Part shown: positions 30,201 to 35,000 of the stretch, piece by piece
How positions within the stretch are numbered: the stretch's first letter is position 1
Layout: each line of letters begins with the position of its first letter
NCBI RefSeq assembly: GCF_019249725.2
Contig: NZ_CP137560.1
Span: forward strand, 280,001-317,413
Direction: 5' to 3'
From: Segatella hominis
GTDB taxonomy: Bacteria > Bacteroidota > Bacteroidia > Bacteroidales > Bacteroidaceae
DNA: 37,413 nt
Position numbers and translations under genes: made by a program
The notes under the pieces: generated by a model
Seen by the model: only the letters and a program-made list of their open reading frames with translations
Database searches by the model: none
Told to the model about the DNA's origin: nothing

Positions 30201-30779
30201 CACGTTATGTCCTTCCTTTGCAGCCATATCCATCGTCTTATATCCGAGATATGTAAACTGCAAGACAGGGGCAGGTTCATCGGTCTCGATGGTAAAATTA
30301 CCATCCATATCAGTTACAGCACGATGATTGGTGCCTTTTACGAGGATGGCAGCGCCAATGAGAGGTTCCTTGTTTTCATCGAGAAGCGTACCCTTATATG
30401 TACGTTTCTGTCTTGGTTGCTGGGTGCTTGGAGTTGTAGTAATTTCCTTTTTCTTCAGATAGATGATTCCATCCTTAATCACATAAGATACACCCTTATC
30501 CTTCAAGAGCTTGTTTAAAACATCCTCTACCTTACCGTTCTTCACCTGAACGGCATTCACCTGCATCTTTGCCAAGTTGTCGTCGTAAGTAAACTGGTAT
30601 TTAGACTGTTTCTGGATTTTCTGGATGACTGCTCCCAAAGTGGTCTGAGAAACATTCAACGAAATCTGGGCTTTTACAGATGTCCAGGAACAGGAAACCA
30701 ACATCAGAGCCAAAGCTGCAGCTGCGGTTTTAGTTTTTTGTAAATGATACCAATGTGTCATAATCCTTGTTTTTAGCAT
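27279..30779 (-). CDS. SusC/RagA TonB-dependent transporter with STN signalling domain
   Basis: This 1166-residue outer-membrane transporter imports the glycan using TonB energy. In order it has a signal peptide (to about 38), a secretin/TonB short N-terminal (STN) domain (about 39-110), a carboxypeptidase-regulatory-like domain (about 127-198; GTLLDENKEPLIGAAILVKG), a TonB box region (KEVVVTALGIKREKK), a plug with the SusC signature (ITIRGNSSLTDNNQPLWVVDGVPF), and a barrel ending in FSVNVGF. STN-bearing transporters pass a signal to an inner-membrane FecR-type anti-sigma factor, and exactly such a pair lies upstream. ATG at 30779 is the first start. ATG at 30761, preceded by AAGGAT, is a good alternative (1160 residues). 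A terminator separates it from the anti-sigma gene, so it has its own promoter. Confidence 0.95.
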   Translation of the reverse strand: MLKTRIMTHWYHLQKTKTAAAALALMLVSCSWTSVKAQISLNVSQTTLGAVIQKIQKQSKYQFTYDDNLAKMQVNAVQVKNGKVEDVLNKLLKDKGVSYVIKDGIIYLKKKEITTTPSTQQPRQKRTYKGTLLDENKEPLIGAAILVKGTNHRAVTDMDGNFTIETDEPAPVLQFTYLGYKTMDMAAKEGHNVNAQMFPDSQALKEVVVTALGIKREKKMLGYSVQDVKADALNTTGDPSVTGALDGKVAGLQMNTSSTGLGGSTKITIRGNSSLTDNNQPLWVVDGVPFTDNQSSDASAYGGYDRGGTSLDINPEDIESISVLKGANAAALYGSRAGNGVIYVTTKKGSHKQGFGITYNGNFTWSKVAETIPMQKQYGQGSQGATVYKTDEDGNKTLSSELAFGAPLDGRMEPSFLGENIAYRYYGDKLKDYFNTGFSQFHTVALGNSDEKGHFRLSLGFNDNKGLFDGEKLDKLIVDLNAGRTINKYLSTDSKISVSRMKAENRPMTGLNGEVAQLLLIPGNVRLQDLQTYTTQDQLHRNWFGPDMQYANPYYVRHRFQNSDERWRAFGYYGANVNVTDWLKFNAKYAFDYYRTRIQATDLSLGNSAVSIPGRHWSEIVTDDNMSRSEENNFEHNISFLFLGDNQVTKDLRLGYNLGANIMYQKYELLSAATKNMLEKDNWIFNTGYQLTNASENGHERSMYSAFGSLQLAFREYLSLDLTARNDWSSTLPKDNRSFFYPSASVSYIFSDFMRSINHPLPAWMTFAKTRLSFAQVGKDPNPYNLYNTRSYTYENGIRVPIPQTVKKNSNLKPEIKSSFEWGLEMKFLENRLGFDFTYYYTKTKNQAMLVDASAPWTQQWVNAGKITNKGIELMLYGTPVKTKDLKFDLTMNISKNISRVDELANGVDHIYFNGDGNMPVKVGAKAGGKLGDIYANNLIKRDANGQMVIGENGLPMPVTSSDAGGNLEQYILDHPIGNIEPKLLMSVTPSLNYKGVSLTAMFDMRFGGDIVSVSEGMATAVGTSERSTYRGEYKELNGVSDYYMVVPGVTADGQVNTKEVSAQSYYSNIGLYKSQKGYAEMFIHSASYIKLKELALGYSLPKSVLKKTPLTNVKLSFVARNLCFLLKHTPGNPDGGYDTSMFSQALDFAAVPYTRTFGFSVNVGF

Positions 30780-30816
30780 TTAGGTTGTTATAACTACCTT
30801 TTGTTGTTATTAATTT

Positions 30817-30824
30817 CAAATATA
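30817..30824 (-). promoter_or_regulatory. candidate -7 element upstream of susC
   Basis: Plus-strand CAAATATA reads TATATTTG on the minus strand, a TAnnTTTG match about 38 bases before the susC start. No well-placed -33 TTG exists, so this promoter may depend on the ECF sigma factor instead. Confidence 0.35.
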
Positions 30825-30838
30825 TAACAGCAAAAAAC

Positions 30839-30879
30839 AAAAAAACACTTACCCAAAAAATTATTTTTTTGAATAAGTG
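30839..30879 (-). terminator. terminator between the anti-sigma gene and susC
   Basis: On the minus strand CACTTATTCAAAAAA pairs with TTTTTTGGGTAAGTG (two G-T wobbles) around a 4-base loop (30846-30879). Seven T residues follow (30839-30845). It sits 42 bases beyond the anti-sigma stop and insulates susC from regulator transcription. Confidence 0.85.
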
Positions 30880-30920
30880 CTCTCTTTTTCTCGTATAACA
30901 GTATAATTAAGGTGTAAACC

Positions 30921-31910
30921 TTACTTCGTGATAAATACCTTACTGCCTTTCACGTGATAGTGGATAGGCAGGGTGTTCTGCAAGAGATCGAGAACCGAGT
31001 CGATGGTCTCCTTCTCTTTGATGACACCGGAGTAAGTATTCTCCTGATCGATGGTAGGATCAACAACTACCTGCACATCGTAGATATTCTCCAGCATCTT
31101 GGCAATTTCATTCACGCTTGCATTATTGAAGGAAGTCTTGTGCTCATGCCACATTGCATCCTTATAGACATCGGTTTCAGAAACCGTCATGCTACCTAAG
31201 CGCGCATCCACACATGCCTTCTGTCCTGGTTTCAAGACGATCATGCCCTCATCATGATTTCCTTCTACCCTCACCTTACCTTCGAGCAAACTGACGGAAG
31301 CCTGCTGATGAGCCTTATCCACATGGAAATTGAAAACGGTACCGAGCACCTTAACACTCATCACATCGCTCTCTACGATGAAAGGCTTGTGCGGATTTTT
31401 GGTCACCTCAAAATAACCTTCACCGTCTATCTCTACCTTACGGTCGGAACCATCAAACTCTTTCGGATATTTGATGGAAGCAAGTTTGTTGAGCCAAACC
31501 TTAGTTCCATCAGGTAAAGTAACCGTCGTATCATTGTCGGCACTGGCCATCACCACCTGCATCTGCATATTAGAAATCGGATTGTGCTGGAGATAGAACC
31601 AGGCCAATCCACCCAATACGCAGACCACAGCAATCGCTGCAGCCCGACGCCACATACCTATTATATGCGCATGATGCTCAGCCTGCTGTTCATCCTTCAT
31701 CTCCCTGATCTTAGCCTGCATTCTCTGTTCAGCAAGCACCAGTTGGGTCTTTGGCATGAACTGCGCCTTGAGCTCATCGCTCAACTTTTCTTCTTTGAAA
31801 AGTTCTTGTTTTTCCTCCGGAGAATTCTTCAACATATCCCTTAATGCGATGAGTTCCTCTTCCGTGCACTCACCTGCCAAGAATCTCGCCTTTAATTCCT
31901 CATTTATCAT
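30921..31910 (-). CDS. FecR-family anti-sigma factor
   Basis: This 329-residue single-pass inner-membrane regulator holds the ECF sigma factor inactive until SusC signals. The cytoplasmic N-terminus (about 1-85) begins MINEELKARFLAGECTEEEL. One membrane helix (about 88-107, AAAIAVVCVLGGLAWFYL) follows. The periplasmic FecR domain contains TVTLPDGTKVWLNKLASIKYP, VEIDGEGYFEVTKNPHKPF and VKVLGTVFNFHV. A C-terminal DUF4974-type domain (about 255-329) ends in HYHVKGSKVFITK. It is encoded 88 bases after the sigma gene, on the same strand, and just before susC. Confidence 0.95.
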   Translation of the reverse strand: MINEELKARFLAGECTEEELIALRDMLKNSPEEKQELFKEEKLSDELKAQFMPKTQLVLAEQRMQAKIREMKDEQQAEHHAHIIGMWRRAAAIAVVCVLGGLAWFYLQHNPISNMQMQVVMASADNDTTVTLPDGTKVWLNKLASIKYPKEFDGSDRKVEIDGEGYFEVTKNPHKPFIVESDVMSVKVLGTVFNFHVDKAHQQASVSLLEGKVRVEGNHDEGMIVLKPGQKACVDARLGSMTVSETDVYKDAMWHEHKTSFNNASVNEIAKMLENIYDVQVVVDPTIDQENTYSGVIKEKETIDSVLDLLQNTLPIHYHVKGSKVFITK

Positions 31911-31979
31911 ATAACAATCTTGCTTAATATCCTTAATTAATTAACGATCTAATTAATTACCATAACAATAATTGTTGAG

Positions 31980-31994
31980 AAAACACTTACTCAA
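31980..31994 (-). promoter_or_regulatory. shared 15-mer upstream of the anti-sigma gene
   Basis: Minus-strand TTGAGTAAGTGTTTT recurs as TTGGGTAAGTGTTTT upstream of susC (30842-30856). It may be a recognition element for the ECF factor, or only similar terminator-like DNA. Confidence 0.3.
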
Positions 31995-31998
31995 TAAC

Positions 31999-32544
31999 CT
32001 ATAAAAAAGGTATAAAAAACACAAAAAAAGTTCCCAAACGAGCCCTAAGAGACTTTAAAGCCTTATAAATATGAGCTTCAACGGTACGTACGGATACGTT
32101 CATCATCAGAGCAATCTCACTATTTTTCATATCCTTGAGATAGCTCAAAACGAATATTTCCCTGCATTTATCAGGAAGTTCCCCTATGGCCTGATTGATT
32201 TTTCTTCTCAACTCCATGTTTTCCATGTCCTGTTCTCCATCTCCCAACGAAGAGAAGTAGCACGACATACGCATTTCGTTGATATCTTCAATGGCTGCAG
32301 TATTGACTTTCTTATAGCGCTTCAAGTAATTCAATCCTCTTGAGTAAATCGTCTTATAGAGGTATGATTCTATCTGCGGGACATCCGTCTCCAATGCATC
32401 CATACGATTCCACAATTCAAGAAAAGCTTCTTGAACTACATCATCGGCAGCGTCCTCACCTACGATACGTTTAGCATAATAAAACATTCGAGGGTAGTAC
32501 TTTCTAAATATCGCTTGATACGATTCTTCTTTTACTGTCTGCAT
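31999..32544 (-). CDS. ECF-type RNA polymerase sigma factor
   Basis: This is a 181-residue sigma-70 family factor of the extracytoplasmic-function type found at Bacteroidales glycan loci. Region 2 (about 10-75) includes YAKRIVGEDAADDVVQEAFLELW. Region 4 (about 120-172) includes LPDKCREIFVLSYL and the helix-turn-helix NSEIALMMNVSVRTVEAHIYKAL. With the anti-sigma factor and the STN domain of SusC it completes a trans-envelope signalling relay that would switch on the locus when glycan is imported. The C-terminus GTFFVFFIPFL is unusually hydrophobic. It has its own housekeeping-type promoter, so its basal expression need not depend on the locus. Confidence 0.95.
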   Translation of the reverse strand: MQTVKEESYQAIFRKYYPRMFYYAKRIVGEDAADDVVQEAFLELWNRMDALETDVPQIESYLYKTIYSRGLNYLKRYKKVNTAAIEDINEMRMSCYFSSLGDGEQDMENMELRRKINQAIGELPDKCREIFVLSYLKDMKNSEIALMMNVSVRTVEAHIYKALKSLRARLGTFFVFFIPFL

Positions 32545-32635
32545 TACATTATATATCTTTAGCTATTAGTTCTGATTTAGGTCGGTTTACGCCAGTTATC
32601 TGCGTATTTCTTCACTTCTTGAACTACTTTGGGCG

Positions 32636-32667
32636 CAAAGGTAAGTAAAAAAGATGATAAAAACAAA
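32636..32667 (-). promoter_or_regulatory. promoter of the ECF sigma gene
   Basis: Minus-strand TACCTTTG (plus CAAAGGTA, 32636-32643) and TTTG (plus CAAA, 32664-32667) have an exact 20-base spacer. The leader would be about 85 bases. Confidence 0.75.
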
Positions 32668-32949
32668 TTTTTGCTTACAAATCAACTATAACATCTGTTA
32701 TTTTTTTACTTTTTACTACTTTTCATAACTGTTTCCATACGTAAATTTAAAAACTGTAGTCAGTGCACTCCCTAAAGTCTGCTTTTAGTCATTAAACAAC
32801 TATTACACAAAAACTTTTATTTATAAAAAGTATAGAACTTCGCAGACTATTTCTTAACTTGTCTTCAATGGTTACCTTTCTTCATCGCCTTCAAAATGCG
32901 ATAGGATGTTGTGCGAAATCTTGTTGTTTTTATATACAATATTATACCC
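32668..32949. other. AT-rich gap with no supported gene
   Basis: This region upstream of the sigma gene has no ORF of useful length. A minus-strand reading near 32870-32935 gives a short frame ending RTTSYRILKAMKKGNH. It has no start or ribosome site and may be a remnant. No promoter match was found. Confidence 0.4.
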
Positions 32950-32982
32950 AAAAAGTCTGCTAGCATTACTGCCAGCAGACTT
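32950..32982 (-). terminator. terminator downstream of the small secreted protein gene
   Basis: AAGTCTGCT-A-GC (32953-32964) and GC-C-AGCAGACTT (32971-32982) pair with one mismatch. The minus strand continues in T residues (32950-32954). It lies about 150 bases past the stop at 33133, and the DNA between holds nothing recognised. Confidence 0.7.
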
Positions 32983-33132
32983 CATTTTTCGCTAATTTAC
33001 TCTAATTCTGTAGTTACTGATTTACTTAGCAATAATCAATTAAAACGTATCCTAAAAACCTAATCTTTCAATGAAAACTATTCTACCCTTTTCTCTATAG
33101 TATGCTTTTAAAAAAGACCATTATCTTGGAAT

Positions 33133-33405
33133 TTATTCAGCCACAGCCTGCTGCTCTGAAGAAACCTGAGCTTCTGTTGCTTCTGTAGGAGTAGCAACCT
33201 CCTGATTTTGCTGCTCAGTAGAATCTTCTGCACCAGCCTGTGGAGTGACAGGAGTACTTACTGCTGAAGAATCTGTAGGAGTAGCAGGAGCTACGGTGTC
33301 AACTGGAGCAACCTGAGCATTACTCATCATCTTATTGGATGCAAATACGTTACTTACTGAAACCATTACAATAGCTGCGATAGCTGCAAATACGAACTTT
33401 TTCAT
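33133..33405 (-). CDS. small secreted low-complexity protein
   Basis: This is a 90-residue protein of no known family. The first 23 residues form a signal peptide (MKKFVFAAIAAIVMVSVSNVFA). The mature part is almost entirely Ala, Pro, Thr, Ser, Val, Glu and Gln and should be disordered, with repeated APATPT/STPVTP-like and EATEAQVSSEQQ segments. It has no cysteine and no lipobox. It may be a periplasmic or envelope spacer protein. An 11-bp inverted repeat with a promoter-like element between its arms lies just upstream (33422-33494). No promoter directed at the gene in the present orientation was found. Confidence 0.75.
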   Translation of the reverse strand: MKKFVFAAIAAIVMVSVSNVFASNKMMSNAQVAPVDTVAPATPTDSSAVSTPVTPQAGAEDSTEQQNQEVATPTEATEAQVSSEQQAVAE

Positions 33406-33421
33406 AATCTTATCGTTTTTA

Positions 33422-33494
33422 ATTGTGAATATTTATTTTTATTACTTTCTATCTTTGTGGATTCATTGGCGAACCCACTAATGATATTCACAAT
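33422..33494. repeat. 11-bp inverted repeats flanking a -7-like element (possible inverton)
   Basis: ATTGTGAATAT (33422-33432) and ATATTCACAAT (33484-33494) are perfect inverted repeats 51 bases apart. Between them TATCTTTG (33450-33457) matches TAnnTTTG and now points away from the secreted-protein gene at 33405. The repeats could be recombination sites or paired regulator sites. No recombinase gene is in the window. Confidence 0.4.
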
Positions 33495-33572
33495 CTGCGT
33501 GCCAAAAGAAGACAAAAACACAATACATGCTGATTATCAGATAGTTATACTATATGTGCCAAAAACAAAGAT

Positions 33573-33609
33573 TGTGGAAAATGGGGAAATCGTGTGGAAA
33601 TATTCCACA
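33573..33609. promoter_or_regulatory. cluster of DnaA-box-like sequences
   Basis: Within 37 bases there are TGTGGAAAA (33573-33581, complement TTTTCCACA), TGTGGAAAT (33593-33601) and TATTCCACA (33601-33609). The last two overlap in a TGTGGAA-ATA-TTCCACA palindrome. The first fits a relaxed DnaA box. No replication gene is nearby. Confidence 0.25.
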
Positions 33610-33691
33610 AAAAACTGGGGAATGGCATTTTTTCATATAGATTATCTTTTCAAGTTTATTAGAATGAGATGATGGCAAATGGTATAAAAAG

Positions 33692-33729
33692 AAAAAGGCA
33701 ACTGCAAGCATCTTCTGCCTACAACTGCC
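33692..33729 (-). terminator. terminator of the micro-membrane-protein operon
   Basis: On the minus strand GGCAGTTGTAGGCA pairs over 14 positions (four G-T wobbles) with TGCTTGCAGTTGCC around a 5-base loop (33697-33729). TTTTTCTTTTT follows. Confidence 0.8.
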
Positions 33730-33782
33730 TTACCTCTTATATATGGAAAACCTTATTTCTCCTAAAATGAAGAATATCGCTA

Positions 33783-33869
33783 TTAAGCGAAGTTCTTCTT
33801 GTTGGCTATTGCACCAAGCTCTGCTACGGCTGCAACCACCATTGCTAAAATCATACCTAATACTATCAT
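33783..33869 (-). CDS. 28-residue membrane microprotein (second of pair)
   Basis: This is a short ORF of ATG, 27 further codons and TAA. It encodes one hydrophobic helix (IVLGMILAMVVAAVA) followed by a Glu and a basic tail (NKKNFA). AAAGGA lies about 10 bases upstream of the ATG. It aligns without gaps over its first 21 residues with the protein at 33970-34059: both have Gly5-Met6, Leu8-Ala9, Ala16-Glu17 and Ile21, then an Asn-Lys-Lys tail. Two related ORFs in tandem on one strand, with a promoter before and a terminator after, make chance unlikely. No family was recognised. A single-helix membrane protein that modulates a larger partner, or a type I toxin-like peptide, are possibilities, both inferred. 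Confidence 0.65.
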   Translation of the reverse strand: MIVLGMILAMVVAAVAELGAIANKKNFA

Positions 33870-33937
33870 AATATAGTTCCTTTCTCTCTTAAAATCTGTT
33901 ATCCTAATCTTTACCTTAATATATATGCTCACATACT

Positions 33938-33955
33938 GAGCATCCTAAGATGCTC
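33938..33955. repeat. hairpin between the two microprotein genes
   Basis: GAGCATC (33938-33944) and GATGCTC (33949-33955) form a 7-bp stem with a 4-base loop between the two small ORFs. No T run follows, so it is more likely a processing or stability element than a terminator. Confidence 0.45.
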
Positions 33956-33969
33956 ATCTTCAAGCCTTT

Positions 33970-34059
33970 TTACTTGCTAAGATTCATTTTCTTGTTGATC
34001 TCTACAATCTCAGCAAATGTGATAGCCAATACAGCTAATGTCATTCCAAAAATCATCAT
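33970..34059 (-). CDS. 29-residue membrane microprotein (first of pair)
   Basis: This short ORF encodes one hydrophobic helix (MIFGMTLAVLAITFA), then EIVEI and a basic tail with NKKMNLSK. AAAGGG lies 8 bases upstream of the ATG, and a consensus promoter lies 52-84 bases upstream. It is paralogous to the next small ORF 100 bases downstream. Spacing, ribosome sites and sequence similarity indicate a two-gene operon of about 415 bases ending at the hairpin at 33692-33729. The glutamate just after the helix and the paired lysines suggest insertion with the C-terminus in the cytoplasm. The role is unknown. Confidence 0.65.
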   Translation of the reverse strand: MMIFGMTLAVLAITFAEIVEINKKMNLSK

Positions 34060-34110
34060 AATTGTTACCCTTTCTTTACTTTAATTATCGTTATTCAATC
34101 TTTTCAAGTG

Positions 34111-34143
34111 CAAAGGTAATGCCTTTTTGTGTACGCACACAAA
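34111..34143 (-). promoter_or_regulatory. promoter and operator-like palindrome of the microprotein operon
   Basis: Minus-strand TACCTTTG (plus CAAAGGTA, 34111-34118) and TTTG (plus CAAA, 34140-34143) have a 21-base spacer. The palindrome TTTGTGT-ACGC-ACACAAA (34126-34143) overlaps the -33 element and fills much of the spacer, as a repressor operator would. Confidence 0.7.
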
Positions 34144-34144
34144 T

Positions 34145-34178
34145 TTTGAAGGGATATTTTCAAAAAAGCCTATATTTC
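34145..34178 (+). promoter_or_regulatory. near-consensus plus-strand promoter
   Basis: TTTG (34145-34148) and TATATTTC (34171-34178, seven of eight -7 positions) are 22 bases apart. The pair points at the 47-residue ORF starting at 34218 and is divergent from the microprotein promoter. Confidence 0.35.
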
Positions 34179-34217
34179 TTGACTTTCATCAATTTCTGTC
34201 ATCGTCAGTAAGACAAA

Positions 34218-34361
34218 ATGGCGTATTGGAATTCACTATCTGCCAAACTTGCCATAATTCCCAATGATGGTAAGCAGACACCGATGAAAGAGCTGACAGA
34301 AGAAAAAGAACGGCAATATGAAGTTACAGTACTGATGACTTGGATTGAAAAACAACTATGA
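34218..34361 (+). CDS. possible 47-residue hypothetical protein
   Basis: This small ORF runs from ATG at 34218 to TGA at 34361. The composition is protein-like: MAYWNSLSAKLAIIPN, then KQTPMKELTEEKERQYEVTV, then MTWIEKQL. No family was recognised. A near-consensus promoter ends 40 bases upstream, but no ribosome site is evident and an in-frame stop lies at 34209-34211. It could be a real small gene or the surviving end of a degraded one. Confidence 0.3.
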   Translation: MAYWNSLSAKLAIIPNDGKQTPMKELTEEKERQYEVTVLMTWIEKQL

Positions 34362-34393
34362 TAAGCTCTGTACAGATGACTTATACATGGAAA

Positions 34394-34825
34394 TTACTTT
34401 CTCTGACTGTTTCCTCTTTTTTGGATTCTTCCATACTTATCCTTGTAAGTAGTACTGGAGGAATTACCTGTTTGCCGTGTGGTACTGGTACCCGTACGCT
34501 GTCCGTATTTATCACGATAGACAGTGGTAGATGTAGAAGACGTTCCGGTATTCTTAATGCTGGTAGTGGAGGTTCCTGTCCTTTGACCATATTTGTCACG
34601 ATATACCATATTAGTCTTGCCCTGGGAATTAGTAGTACTCTCAGATTTTCCAGTAATCTTACCATATTTGTCCTTATATACAGTAACAGACTTATTACCG
34701 CGAACAGTAGTCACAGCTGTACCCTGCAACTCTCCGTTCTTTCCCCGAATAGTCTCCTTGATAGTCTGAGCCTGCAAACCAGAAACCAGAAAGACCGTCA
34801 TAAATATTAATATAAATTTTCTCAT
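34394..34825 (-). CDS. secreted DKYG-repeat protein
   Basis: This 143-residue protein has a signal peptide (MRKFILIFMTVFLVSGLQAQ). The mature part carries four imperfect repeats whose core is (V/T)YxDKYGxxxG, at about residues 49, 74, 103 and 127: VYKDKYGKITG, VYRDKYGQRTG, VYRDKYGQRTG and TYKDKYGRIQK. They are joined by Ser/Thr/Asn-rich linkers of about 15 residues. The tail is basic (KRGNSQRK). The two middle repeats are nearly identical at DNA level, so repeat number may vary between strains. Function is unknown. Export to the periplasm or surface is likely. Confidence 0.8.
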   Translation of the reverse strand: MRKFILIFMTVFLVSGLQAQTIKETIRGKNGELQGTAVTTVRGNKSVTVYKDKYGKITGKSESTTNSQGKTNMVYRDKYGQRTGTSTTSIKNTGTSSTSTTVYRDKYGQRTGTSTTRQTGNSSSTTYKDKYGRIQKRGNSQRK

Positions 34826-34888
34826 AGCTATACCTTATTAAATTCATAATGATCAATCAGCACATATCCATATTATCTTATTTGGGTG

Positions 34889-34920
34889 TAAAGATAGAGA
34901 AAAAAAATCATGCCTGCAAA
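34889..34920 (-). promoter_or_regulatory. promoter of the DKYG-repeat gene
   Basis: Minus-strand TATCTTTA (plus TAAAGATA, 34889-34896) matches seven of eight -7 positions. TTTG (plus CAAA, 34917-34920) is exactly 20 bases upstream. The leader is about 57 bases. Confidence 0.55.
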
Positions 34921-35000
34921 TAAAATAAAAAAAAATCCACTTTTAGAAGAAAGAAAAATGTGGAGATCTAATACTTTTCAATGAAGCAACAATATTACCT

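Noticed and set aside
33457..33672. 71-residue plus-strand ORF starting with GTG
   Set aside because: Its start lies on the last base of a -7-like element, it has no ribosome site and no family resemblance, and it covers the DnaA-like palindrome.
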